Of a stretch of DNA of 64,000 bases, positions 36,709 to 45,188 are shown piece by piece; the stretch's first letter is position 1, and every line of letters begins with the position of its first letter. The stretch spans positions 51,802-115,801 of the forward strand of contig JAODAT010000075.1 of NCBI GenBank assembly GCA_025463565.1. The letters are read 5' to 3'. This stretch comes from Microbacteriaceae bacterium (GTDB taxonomy: Bacteria > Actinomycetota > Actinomycetes > Actinomycetales > Microbacteriaceae). The notes under the pieces are model-generated. The model did not search any database. It was not told the DNA's origin and worked only from the letters and a program-made list of their open reading frames with translations. The position numbers and the translations under genes are program-made.

Positions 36709-38085
36709 CTACTTCTTCGCCGCGTCCGCGTCGATCAGTGCCTGGATCTGCGTGTCCACGCCCTTGAGCAGGGTGGGGATGTCCGCATTCTTATCGGTCA
36801 GCACCGCCTGGACGACGGTGTCGAGCGCTCCGTACAGTTCCTGCGTGTGCTTCGCCGGTTCCGGAATGATCGTCTGGGTGAAGATCCCATCCTGGAACGG
36901 TGCGACATTCGACTTGGGCACGTTGATGTAGCTGTCGATCCAGCCGAGCGACGTGTCCAGCTGCGCCTTGTCGAAGATCGGCAACTGCGGGACGCCGACC
37001 GGCTGCTTGTTCGCGACGAGAGACTTCGCGTCGGTAACCGCCGCGCTCTTGTCGAGCAGCTTCTGCATGTAGTACGAGTCGATCCACTTCACCGAAGCCG
37101 CCTTCTCGGCCGCGGATGCACCGACGCTCACGACTGCGACGTTACCGCCGCTGAGCACGCCGGAGTTGGCACCCGAGGTCGGGATGAGCGCGAGACCGTA
37201 GTCGCTGGCCTTCACGCCGTCCTGCTGCACCAGGGAGGTGAGCACGTCCGAGCCGCTCGGGAACATCGCGGTCTGGCCCGAACCGAAGTACTGGTTCATG
37301 CCGCTCCAGTCGAGCAGGAAGTTGCTGCCCAGCGAGTTGTCCGTCCAGCGCATCTGCTGCAGGAACTTCAGCGCGTCGACCGTCTGCGGGTTGTCCGCTG
37401 TGACAGTCGTCTTGCTGCCGGAGGTGGTCTCCATGCGGCCGCCGCGAGCGTAAGTCATCTCGGTGAGACCCCAACCGCCGGTGTTGCCGCTGGTGAACTC
37501 CATGAACCCGGCGATGCCGAGCTTGTCGGAGATCGTCTTAGCGTCGGCGCGCACCTCGTCCCACGTCGTCGGCGGCTTGTTCGGGTCGAGCCCCGCCTTG
37601 GTGAACAGCGCGCGGTTGTACGACAGGCCATACGCGTACGGACCGTACGGGATGCCGAAGATGTCGCCCTTGTCGTTCTCCGCGACCTGCAACAGGCTCT
37701 TGTTGAACTTGTCGTAGTACGAGAGCTGCTTCACGTTGCTCGTGATGTCAGCCAGCTGGCCGGCGTTGGCCAGCGACTTCGAGTCCGTGAACGGCACGTT
37801 GAACACGTCGGGCAGGGTGCCCGCCGCGAGCTGTGCCGAGAAGGTCGGACCCGTCCACTGGTATTCGACCGGCTTGACGAGGATGTCGGGGTTCGCCTTC
37901 TCGAAGTCCTTGATGTGCTGGTTGAACGCCTTGAAGGCGTCCGGCGAGCTACCGGGGATGAGGCTGGCGACGGTGATCGCGACCTTGCCGTTGGCGTCGG
38001 AACTGCCCGACGAGCAACCGGTCAGAAGCCCGACACCGGCGAGCGCGGCGACTGCGAAAGCAGCGACTTTGCCTGGTGACTTCAT
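36709..38085 (-). CDS. Sugar ABC transporter, substrate-binding lipoprotein
   Basis: Extracellular binding protein of 458 residues. The signal peptide ends in the lipobox LLTGC with the cysteine near residue 24, followed by a serine/glycine linker. The MalE-like fold has SSPDAFKAFNQHIKDFEKANPDI early and a DWSGMNQYFGSGQTAMFPSGS region typical of CUT1 binding proteins. The adjacent alpha-glucosidase suggests an alpha-glucoside ligand such as maltose, trehalose, palatinose or sucrose. GAAAGG precedes the ATG. Confidence 0.9.
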   Translation of the reverse strand: MKSPGKVAAFAVAALAGVGLLTGCSSGSSDANGKVAITVASLIPGSSPDAFKAFNQHIKDFEKANPDILVKPVEYQWTGPTFSAQLAAGTLPDVFNVPFTDSKSLANAGQLADITSNVKQLSYYDKFNKSLLQVAENDKGDIFGIPYGPYAYGLSYNRALFTKAGLDPNKPPTTWDEVRADAKTISDKLGIAGFMEFTSGNTGGWGLTEMTYARGGRMETTSGSKTTVTADNPQTVDALKFLQQMRWTDNSLGSNFLLDWSGMNQYFGSGQTAMFPSGSDVLTSLVQQDGVKASDYGLALIPTSGANSGVLSGGNVAVVSVGASAAEKAASVKWIDSYYMQKLLDKSAAVTDAKSLVANKQPVGVPQLPIFDKAQLDTSLGWIDSYINVPKSNVAPFQDGIFTQTIIPEPAKHTQELYGALDTVVQAVLTDKNADIPTLLKGVDTQIQALIDADAAKK

Positions 38086-38167
38086 TGTCTGTGCCTTTCT
38101 TTCTGTTGATGAGGGTACTTCGGTGATGCGGGCGATACGCCGGTTGGCGAACGCTTCTTTCGCGCGG

Positions 38168-39892
38168 CTAGTGCTGTGTGCGCAGCCAGGCGGAAGAATC
38201 CTTGGGTAGTCGGCCGTTCTCGAGAGGCCGAGAGGCGAGCAGAAGGTCGGTATGGGTGGGGAGTTCGATGGCGCCGTCGCCGAGGTTGGTCACGTGCACG
38301 AAGCCATCGCCCCTGGCGAAGCTGAGCACCGAAGGCCCGGCGTCGAGCCAGCGGAACTCCCCAGCAGCCAGCTCGGAGATTGCGCGCCGCAGCCTCAGAG
38401 TCTCGCGGTAGAGCCAGAGCATCGACGACGCGTCGCTCTCCTGCGCCTCGACGGCGAGGGCGGCCCAGTCCGCGGGCTGTGGCAGCCACGGGGTTCCGGC
38501 GCCGACGGGACCGAAGCCGAGGCCGTCAGGCGTGATGCGCCAGGGCAACGGAACCCGGCATCCATCGCGGCCGGGGTCGACCCCGTTCGACCGGAAGTGC
38601 ATCGGGTCCTGGATGAGGTCGAGCGGCAGGTCCTCAACCTCGGGGAGTCCGAGTTCGTCGCCCTGGTAGATGTAGAGCGACCCCGGAAGGGCCGCCACCA
38701 GAAGGGCGGCAGCGCGGGCGCGCCGAGTACCGAGTTCAAGATCGGTCGGGGTACCGAAACGCTTACTGGTGAACGCGAATGACGAGTCGGCGCGACCGTA
38801 ACGGGTTACCGGCCTGGTCACGTCATGGTTGGAGAGCACCCAGGTCGACGGCGCGTCGACGGGGGCGTGGGCGGCCAGGGTGGTGTCGATGGAGTCGCGC
38901 AACTGCGCCGCATCCCACGGCCGTCCCATGAAGTCGAAGTTGAACGCCATGTGCAGTTCGTCGGGGCGCAGGTATTTGGCGAAGCGGTCGATATCGGGCA
39001 GCCAGATCTCGCCGACCAGCGTTCGCGCTCCCGGATAACCGTCTGCAACGGCACGCCAGCCGCGGTAGATGTCGTGCAGTTCGTCGCGGTCGACCGTGGG
39101 GTGCTCACCGGGCGCCGGGTTCTCGGGCAGTTCCGGCAGTGCCGGGTCCTTCACGAGCAGCACCGCAGAGTCGATTCGCACGCCGGCGACACCGCGATCG
39201 AACCAGAACCGCAGCACGTCTTCGAACTCGCGGCGCACGTCCGGGTGGTTCCAGTTGAGGTCGGGCTGCTGTGGGGTGAACAGGTGCAGGTACCACTGGC
39301 CCGGCGTTCCGTCGGGATTCGTGGTGCGCGTCCAGGTGTCGCCCGTGAACTCAGAGACCCAGTGCGTCGGCATCCCGTCTCCGCCCGGGCCGACTCCGTC
39401 CCTGAACCAGAACCGCTCCCGCTCGGGAGAGCCGGGCGCCGAGGCGAGCGCGGCGGCGAACCACTCGTGCTGGTCGGACACGTGGTTCGGGACAACGTCG
39501 ATGATCGTCCGGATGCCGAGCGCGAGCGCTTCACTGATCAGCGCTTCCGCCTCGCCCAGGTCGCCGAACGCCGGATCGATTGCCCGGTAGTCGGCCACGT
39601 CGTACCCGCCATCGGCGAGCGGAGACCGATACCAGGGGGTGAACCAGATCGCGTCGACGCCGAGTTCCTTGAGGTAGGCCAGCCGCGATCGGACTCCGGC
39701 GAGATCGCCCGTGCCGTCACCGTTCCCGTCCGCGAAGCTGCGGATATAGATCTGGTAGACGACGGCGGTGCGCCACCAGTCGGGGTCGGTCGTGCTGGGC
39801 GCGACCTGGGTCGCGTGCCCGGTCGGGGCATCCTCGATGCGGAGAGACTCCACGTACGGCTCGTTCCTGTCAACGCCAGTGTTGGCATGCAC
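38168..39892 (-). CDS. GH13 alpha-glucosidase
   Basis: Cytoplasmic glycoside hydrolase of 574 residues, oligo-1,6-glucosidase/alpha-glucosidase type. The barrel starts at WWRTAVVYQIYIRSFADGNG. The catalytic triad is D241 (nucleophile, GVRIDSA), E295 (acid/base, LVGEIW) and D357 (SNHDV). The calcium-site motif DGNGDGTGDL is also present. No signal peptide, so it acts on imported sugar. The gene lies between lacI and the ABC transporter; 82 bases separate it from the binding protein gene, which has its own good ribosome site. Confidence 0.92.
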   Translation of the reverse strand: MHANTGVDRNEPYVESLRIEDAPTGHATQVAPSTTDPDWWRTAVVYQIYIRSFADGNGDGTGDLAGVRSRLAYLKELGVDAIWFTPWYRSPLADGGYDVADYRAIDPAFGDLGEAEALISEALALGIRTIIDVVPNHVSDQHEWFAAALASAPGSPERERFWFRDGVGPGGDGMPTHWVSEFTGDTWTRTTNPDGTPGQWYLHLFTPQQPDLNWNHPDVRREFEDVLRFWFDRGVAGVRIDSAVLLVKDPALPELPENPAPGEHPTVDRDELHDIYRGWRAVADGYPGARTLVGEIWLPDIDRFAKYLRPDELHMAFNFDFMGRPWDAAQLRDSIDTTLAAHAPVDAPSTWVLSNHDVTRPVTRYGRADSSFAFTSKRFGTPTDLELGTRRARAAALLVAALPGSLYIYQGDELGLPEVEDLPLDLIQDPMHFRSNGVDPGRDGCRVPLPWRITPDGLGFGPVGAGTPWLPQPADWAALAVEAQESDASSMLWLYRETLRLRRAISELAAGEFRWLDAGPSVLSFARGDGFVHVTNLGDGAIELPTHTDLLLASRPLENGRLPKDSSAWLRTQH

Positions 39893-39909
39893 CCGAAGGC
39901 ACAGTCAGG

Positions 39910-39965
39910 AATGTAGCTTTATTGACAGATCAACGCAAGAAATAAACAAATAGTAAGAAACTTAC
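39910..39965 (-). promoter_or_regulatory. Promoter and possible operator for the glucosidase operon
   Basis: On the minus strand TTGCGT (39933-39938), 17 bases, TACATT (39910-39915). TTTCTTGCG, also found upstream of lacI, overlaps the -35. GTAAG-AAA-CTTAC (39953-39965) is a perfect short palindrome that overlaps the lacI stop. Likely site of LacI control. Confidence 0.5.
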
Positions 39966-40993
39966 GTATTTTTGCGCTCGATTGCGTGCCGATTCACGGG
40001 ACCAGTGGATCCCCGCACCACCAGCTCCGGCTCGAAAAGGAATTCCTCACTTGCCGCAACCGCGCCCGAGATCTGCGCCACCAAGAGCTCGATCACCATC
40101 CGTCCCATCGGCTCGATGGGCTGCCGCACTGTAGTGAGCGGCGGGTCGATCGCGTTCATCAGGGCCGAATCGTCGAAGCCGATCACCGACACATCGAGCG
40201 GAACCTGCAGGCCCGCGCGGCGCACGGAGCGAATGGCACCGAGCGCCAGCGGATCGCTCGCGCACAGCATCGCGGTGGCACCCGCACGTAACAGGCGCGT
40301 CGCGGCGGCCTGGCCGGCCTCCAGCGAATACAGGGAATGCACGATCAGCTCGTCGCGCAGGTGCAGCCCGAACCCTGCGGCAACCCTGCGGGCCGCCTCC
40401 AGCTTGCGCTGCGAGGGAACGTGATCCTCGGGTCCGAGCAGCAGTCCGATCTCGGTGTGACCGAGCTGGTGCAGGTGCGCGAGAGCCTGCTCGGCCGCGA
40501 CCGCGTCATCTGTCGATACCGTAGCGAAACCCAGCCCGTCGATCGGCGCATTGACGAGCACGGTCGGCAGGTTGAGTTCGGTGAGGCGCGCGTAATGTTC
40601 GTGCGGCGCGTCTCTCTGGGTGTACTGGCCGCCGACGAAGACAACGCCCGAGACGTGCTGCTGCAGCAGCAGATCTACGTAGTCGGCCTCGCTGATGCCA
40701 CCGGCGCTCTGGGTACAGAGCACCGGTGTGTAGCCGTTCTGTGCGAGCGCGCCGCCGACGACCTCGCCAAAGGCAGGGAAGATCGGATTGTTGAGCTCAG
40801 GCAGGAAGAGCCCGACAAGCCGGGCCCGCTCGCCACGCAACTTGGTCGGGCGCTCGTACCCGAGCACGTCCAGGGCGGTGAGCACCGCCTGCCGGGTGGC
40901 ATCCGACACCCCGGGCTTCTCGTTGAGCACGCGACTGACGGTCGCCTCGCTCACTCCGACCTTGCGGGCCACCTCGGCCAGTCTCTGTGACAT
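39962..40993 (-). CDS. LacI family repressor of the alpha-glucoside operon
   Basis: Sugar-responsive repressor of 343 residues. The helix-turn-helix is at residues 4-28 with RLAEVARKVGVSEATVSRVLN and the hinge follows. The periplasmic-binding-protein-like sensor domain runs from about 60 to 330. ATG at 40991-40993 gives the normal N-terminus; an extension to 41386 is spurious. There is no ribosome site: TAATAT lies seven bases before the ATG, so the mRNA is probably leaderless. A 12-bp palindrome lies in the promoter spacer, consistent with autorepression. Confidence 0.92.
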   Translation of the reverse strand: MSQRLAEVARKVGVSEATVSRVLNEKPGVSDATRQAVLTALDVLGYERPTKLRGERARLVGLFLPELNNPIFPAFGEVVGGALAQNGYTPVLCTQSAGGISEADYVDLLLQQHVSGVVFVGGQYTQRDAPHEHYARLTELNLPTVLVNAPIDGLGFATVSTDDAVAAEQALAHLHQLGHTEIGLLLGPEDHVPSQRKLEAARRVAAGFGLHLRDELIVHSLYSLEAGQAAATRLLRAGATAMLCASDPLALGAIRSVRRAGLQVPLDVSVIGFDDSALMNAIDPPLTTVRQPIEPMGRMVIELLVAQISGAVAASEEFLFEPELVVRGSTGPVNRHAIERKNT

Positions 40994-41000
40994 ATGCAAG

Positions 41001-41022
41001 ATATTACGCAAATTGCGCAATT
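41001..41022 (-). promoter_or_regulatory. lacI promoter -10 and operator
   Basis: TAATAT at 41001-41006 (minus strand) is followed upstream by the perfect palindrome AATTGCGCAATT at 41011-41022, lying between -10 and -35. TTTCTTGCG (41021-41029) repeats the motif found upstream of the glucosidase gene. The divergent UbiA gene starts at 41046, so both may be controlled. Confidence 0.55.
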
Positions 41023-41045
41023 TCTTGCGGCAATAGGATTGCCGG

Positions 41046-41876
41046 ATGCTGACCCGGTTGCGCGCGCTCGCCCTGTCGACGCACCCCGGGCCCGGTATCG
41101 CGGTGACCATCGTCGCCGTGGTGCTCGGCATCGGGCTGCACCTCGTCTGGTGGCGGGTGCTTCTGCTCGGACTGGCGTTCCTGTTCAACCAGGCTTCCGT
41201 CGGCCTCTCCAACGACTGGATCGACGCCGAACGCGACCGTGCCGTCGGCCGCACCGACAAGCCGGTGGCGCTCGGCCTGATCAGTGCAGGCACCGTCCGC
41301 ACGACCGCCTTCGCCTGCGTCGTCCTCTCGCTGGCGTTGACGGCTCCGCTCGGCTGGCAGGCGACCGTGGCCCAGTTCGTGTTCATCGCTTCGGCTTGGG
41401 GCTACAACGCCGGGCTCAAGAACACCTGGATCTCGGTGCTGCCGTACATCGTCAGCTTCGGCCTGCTGCCCATGGTGACGACGCTCGCTCGCCCACAGCC
41501 GGCGATCGCCGCGTGGTGGGCGCTCGCCCTCGGCGCGATGCTCGGAATCGCCGCGCACTTCGCCAACGTGCTGCCCGACCTCGACGACGATGCCCGCACC
41601 GGCGTCGCCGGGCTTCCCCATCGCATCGGGCGGCGGGCATCCGGTGTCGTCATCTGGACCGTGCTCGCCGTCGCCGGCCTGCTGGCATTCTTCGGTCCCG
41701 TCGGCGACCGGACCGTGCTGCAGTGGGTCGCGCTGGTGCTCACCCTGCTGCTTGCCGCCGCGATCGCCGTGGTGCTGCGACGGCCGCCGACCCGCTTGCT
41801 GTTCCAGCTGATCATCGCCGCGGCGATAGTCAACGTGATCGCGCTGGCCTTCGCGGGCGATCGACTGCTCGCGTAG
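41046..41876 (+). CDS. UbiA family prenyltransferase
   Basis: Membrane-bound prenyltransferase of 276 residues with about eight or nine helices. The two Asp-rich motifs that bind the prenyl diphosphate through magnesium are NDWIDAERDR (from residue 56) and DLDDDARTG (near residue 179). The acceptor is unknown; homologues act in menaquinone, haem O, decaprenyl-phosphoribose or lipid pathways. The genes nearby give no hint. The start has no clear ribosome site. Confidence 0.85.
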   Translation: MLTRLRALALSTHPGPGIAVTIVAVVLGIGLHLVWWRVLLLGLAFLFNQASVGLSNDWIDAERDRAVGRTDKPVALGLISAGTVRTTAFACVVLSLALTAPLGWQATVAQFVFIASAWGYNAGLKNTWISVLPYIVSFGLLPMVTTLARPQPAIAAWWALALGAMLGIAAHFANVLPDLDDDARTGVAGLPHRIGRRASGVVIWTVLAVAGLLAFFGPVGDRTVLQWVALVLTLLLAAAIAVVLRRPPTRLLFQLIIAAAIVNVIALAFAGDRLLA

Positions 41877-41979
41877 CTCGCATCCGTCACAACTCATCTG
41901 TCACAAATCGTCGGTTAGCGACGGGCCGAGCGACGAATTGCGACGGATGATCTGAATGTTGGGCGCGTAGATTGTGCGG

Positions 41980-42372
41980 ATGACGACCACAGCGCAGAAC
42001 GTGTACATCCCCGGCGTGTGCAACATCGGCCCGGCCGAGATCCGAAGCCGCCGCCGCTCGGGCATCGTCGGGCTCGTCGTCACCGTGCTCTTCATCGCGG
42101 CGGCGGTCGTCTTCGACGTTCCGTGGCCGTGGCGGCTACTGGTCATTCTGCCCGCAGGTCTTGGCGCGACCGGTTTTCTTCAGTCAGCTCTGCACTTCTG
42201 CGTGAAGTTCGGCACCCAGGGCCTGTTCAACATGGACAAGGCGGTCGGCGACACGGAAGCCGTTCACGAAACCGAGTACCGCCGCAAAGACCAGCGCAAG
42301 GCGGTCATCATCATCGTGGGATCGCTCGCGATCGCCCTCGTCATCGCTCTGGTAACGGTACTGCTTCCTTAG
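41980..42372 (+). CDS. Conserved membrane protein, function unknown
   Basis: A 130-residue protein with three hydrophobic segments (about residues 29-46, 49-70 and 108-130), a cysteine pair (CNIGPAEI and FCVKFGTQGLFNM) and a charged middle loop (TEYRRKDQRKA). I do not know a function; the GLFNMDKAVGDTE segment resembles a small conserved actinobacterial family. A TAGATT box six bases before the ATG suggests a leaderless transcript. Its 3' end overlaps the convergent MFS gene by 32 bases. Confidence 0.7.
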   Translation: MTTTAQNVYIPGVCNIGPAEIRSRRRSGIVGLVVTVLFIAAAVVFDVPWPWRLLVILPAGLGATGFLQSALHFCVKFGTQGLFNMDKAVGDTEAVHETEYRRKDQRKAVIIIVGSLAIALVIALVTVLLP

Positions 42373-43741
42373 CCGCCGGCTCGGCGCCCTTCACGTTGCG
42401 GATGCCGACGAACGACACGATTCCGCCGGCAAACAGCAGGATGGCCGTAAGCAGCATGCCGCGCCGAAATCCGCCGAGCGCCAGGTGCTCGCCGACGACG
42501 AGTCCGAGAAACGCGATCGCGATCAGGCCGGCTACACGCGAAACGGCGTTGTTGATCGCAGAGCCGATGCCTGCCTGGCGGGAATCGATCGCGCCCAGGA
42601 TCGCGCTGGTGAGAGGTGCGACCGTGATCGTCATCCCGAGCCCGAACAGGATCACGCCCGGCAGGATCTCGGTCCAGTAGAACGGGTGCGCGCTGGTAAA
42701 GAACACGTAGTAGAGAAACCCCGCGCCCGCGATCAGCGGACCGACCGTCATGAACAGCCGGGCCCCGAACCGACCGGCCAGGCTGCCGACCGTCGGCGAC
42801 AGCAGGATGCTGATAACAGTCACCGGCAGCGTCGCCAGCCCGGCGAAAGTGGCCTTGTAGCCGCCGACCTGCTGCAGGTAGATCGCCAGCAGGAAGCCGC
42901 CGACCGAGATGGCGCCGTAGACGAGGGTCGTGGTGATGTTGCCGAACGAGAAGTTGCGCACGCGGAAGAGTGCGAGCGGCACCATCGGCTGCTTCGCGAC
43001 CCGCTCGCGCCAGAGGAACGCGGCGAGCGCGAGGATGCCCACCACGAGACTGCCCCAGATGACAGGGTTGGCGAACCCGTAGTTGCTCTGCTCGATGAGG
43101 GCGAACACGGGCAGGCCGAGGCCGAAGATGCCGAGGATCGCCCCGGGGACATCGATCTTGACCCCCTCTTCGTGCTCGTCCTTCTGATTGAGCCGGAACA
43201 GCAGGTACAGCACGATCGCGATGGGGATGACGTTGATCGCGAAGACCAGCCGCCAGGACAGCAGGTCGACGAACAGGCCCCCGACGAGCGGGCCGGTGAT
43301 GAACGCGACGCTCGTGAATCCGGTCCACTGCCCGATTGCTTTGGCCTGCGCGGCCCCGCTGAAATTGGACAGGATGAGCGCGAGCGAGCTGGGAACCAGC
43401 AGCGCACCTCCGATGCCCTGCACGGCGCGGGCGATGATGAGAAACTCGGCGGTCGGCGCGAAGGTGCAGAGCAGCGAGGCGATGCCGAACAGGATGAGTC
43501 CGACACGCAAAACGACGATGCGGCCGAACAGGTCGCTGAGCGAGCCGGCCACCAGGATGAGCGCGCCGAGGGTGAGCGTGTACGCGTCGACCACCCATTG
43601 CTGCGTCACCAGCCCGCCACCGAGGTCGCGCATGATGGCGGGAAGCGCAACCGTGACGACCGAGCCGTCGAGGAACGAGACGAAGGACGCGAGAATGGCG
43701 ATGATGAGCACTAACCGCTGATGCTTCTCCATTGCCGTCAT
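42341..43741 (-). CDS. MFS drug exporter, DHA2 family
   Basis: Proton-coupled exporter of 466 residues with 14 predicted helices, EmrB/QacA type. Visible motifs are the loop 2-3 motif GSLSDLFGRI, motif C GIGGALLVPSSLALI, and FLDGSVVTVALPAI in helix 1. The start may be codon 1 or the fourth codon ATG. Substrate unknown. It overlaps the upstream hydrolase gene by four bases and so belongs to the four-gene leftward unit that starts with the helicase. Confidence 0.9.
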   Translation of the reverse strand: MTAMEKHQRLVLIIAILASFVSFLDGSVVTVALPAIMRDLGGGLVTQQWVVDAYTLTLGALILVAGSLSDLFGRIVVLRVGLILFGIASLLCTFAPTAEFLIIARAVQGIGGALLVPSSLALILSNFSGAAQAKAIGQWTGFTSVAFITGPLVGGLFVDLLSWRLVFAINVIPIAIVLYLLFRLNQKDEHEEGVKIDVPGAILGIFGLGLPVFALIEQSNYGFANPVIWGSLVVGILALAAFLWRERVAKQPMVPLALFRVRNFSFGNITTTLVYGAISVGGFLLAIYLQQVGGYKATFAGLATLPVTVISILLSPTVGSLAGRFGARLFMTVGPLIAGAGFLYYVFFTSAHPFYWTEILPGVILFGLGMTITVAPLTSAILGAIDSRQAGIGSAINNAVSRVAGLIAIAFLGLVVGEHLALGGFRRGMLLTAILLFAGGIVSFVGIRNVKGAEPAAKEAVPLPER

Positions 43742-44418
43742 TCTTCTACCTCGGCGCCCACCACCCGACCGATTTCCGAAAACAGCCGCGGCGAACTGAG
43801 CGGCCGGAAGTGGCCGACCATCGGCAGCTGCACATTCGTCGCGCCGTCGAGTCGGCTCCCGTTCGGCACGATCGGGTCCAGTCGCGGATAGATCGAGGTG
43901 ATGCGCGCGTTGGCCGCCCGCTCCTCCGCGAGCTCGAGCAGCAGTGCGTTGCGCGGATGAAACGCCCTCAGCGCCGGGTTCGGCGCGAAGCGGGCGAGGG
44001 ATGACCCGCCGAAGGGGCTGCAGACCGCGATCAGCTGCGCGATGCGGCCGGCCGCGTCATCCGCAACCATCATGCGCTTGCCGATGATGCCGCCCTTGCT
44101 GTGGCCGAGCAGGATCACCCCGCGCAGGTCATGCGCGTCGAGGTACGCCTCGGCCAGCGTCGCCGACTCGGCGATCCGCCCGCGGTTGTAGCCGAGCTCC
44201 GGCAGCGCGTGAATGGGATGCCCGAGGCCGTACAGGTAGTCGGCCGCGGGTCGCAAAAACTGCCAGGTCTCGTAGACGCCGGGCAGCAGCAGCACGGGTG
44301 CCTTGTCGCCGCCGGGATAACGGTCGGCGGGGGCCGGACCGAAGTAATGCGTGGCCTGCTTGCCGATCTGGTACAGCCGGTCGTAGACGACGGCCCCGGC
44401 ATCCGTCACCCAGTTCAT
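43738..44418 (-). CDS. Alpha/beta hydrolase, lipase-like
   Basis: Serine hydrolase of 226 residues. The nucleophile elbow is GHSKGGIIG, with PVLLLPGVYETW as the oxyanion strand; the catalytic His is in MVGHFRPLSSP. The GHSKGG pattern and small size resemble triacylglycerol lipases of the actinobacterial LipA/class 2 type, but there is no signal peptide. It overlaps both neighbours by four bases. Confidence 0.82.
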   Translation of the reverse strand: MNWVTDAGAVVYDRLYQIGKQATHYFGPAPADRYPGGDKAPVLLLPGVYETWQFLRPAADYLYGLGHPIHALPELGYNRGRIAESATLAEAYLDAHDLRGVILLGHSKGGIIGKRMMVADDAAGRIAQLIAVCSPFGGSSLARFAPNPALRAFHPRNALLLELAEERAANARITSIYPRLDPIVPNGSRLDGATNVQLPMVGHFRPLSSPRLFSEIGRVVGAEVEE

Positions 44419-45188
44419 CGGGAGTGCTCCACGATGAGTTCGGCGGCGCGCTTCGCGTCACTCCACATGATGATGTGGGGACCTTCCACTTCCGCATACC
44501 GGCCGTCGACCGCCAGATCCGCGACCCGCTGCGCCCAGGCGCGCGGCACGATCGGGTCGCGGTCTCCGCGCATCACCAGCGTCTTCGCCCGCACCCGCGG
44601 CATGCGGTCTTCGATGCGGTCGGCGAGCAGGGGTTTCGACTGCCTGAGGAAGTACGGCACACCGCACCGGAACATGTAGTCGGTGAACACGATCGCGTTC
44701 ACCCACGGCCGCTCGAGCAGGATGTCGTGCCCGAGATGCAGCGCCTGCCGCCACAGTTTCCGCTCCGGCGGATAGATCGTCGGGGCGATCAGCACGACCC
44801 GGTCGGTCACGTCGGGATGGTCGACGGCCAGCTGCGACACGACCTGGGTTCCCATCGAGTGGCCGACCAGCACGGGCTTGTCGAGCTGTGCCCGCTCGAG
44901 AAATGCGCCCACCACGCCGGCGTGGTCGGAGATCGAGGCGTTCGTCTTCGGATCGGGTGCAGCTCCGTAGCCCGGCAGGTCGATCAGGTAGACCTCGCCA
45001 TGCTTCGCGAGTTCGGCGGACACCGGGTGGAAGTAGCGGCTCGAAACACCGATGCCGTGCACCAGCACGAACACCGGACCGCCGACGATCTCGGTCGGGT
45101 ACCGCTTGACGCAGATCGCGACGCCGTCGAAGGTCTGCGCGCTCTCGAAGTAGCTGACACCGCGCCGCTTGCGCTCGCGCTCCGCCAT
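44415..45188 (-). CDS. Alpha/beta hydrolase
   Basis: Serine hydrolase of 257 residues. Oxyanion region FVLVHGIGVSSRY, elbow LVGHSMGTQVVS, acid in MRGDRDPIVP and His in EGPHIIMW. The start is ATG 45186-45188 in a TGATG overlap with the helicase stop; the longer in-frame form enters the helicase and is rejected. Substrate unknown. Two coupled hydrolases and an exporter behind an RNA helicase is an unexpected mix. Confidence 0.85.
   Translation of the reverse strand: MAERERKRRGVSYFESAQTFDGVAICVKRYPTEIVGGPVFVLVHGIGVSSRYFHPVSAELAKHGEVYLIDLPGYGAAPDPKTNASISDHAGVVGAFLERAQLDKPVLVGHSMGTQVVSQLAVDHPDVTDRVVLIAPTIYPPERKLWRQALHLGHDILLERPWVNAIVFTDYMFRCGVPYFLRQSKPLLADRIEDRMPRVRAKTLVMRGDRDPIVPRAWAQRVADLAVDGRYAEVEGPHIIMWSDAKRAAELIVEHSR

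Noticed and set aside
36358..38079. 573-codon frame opposite the sugar-binding protein
   Set aside because: Antisense to a clear lipoprotein with signal peptide and ABC context.
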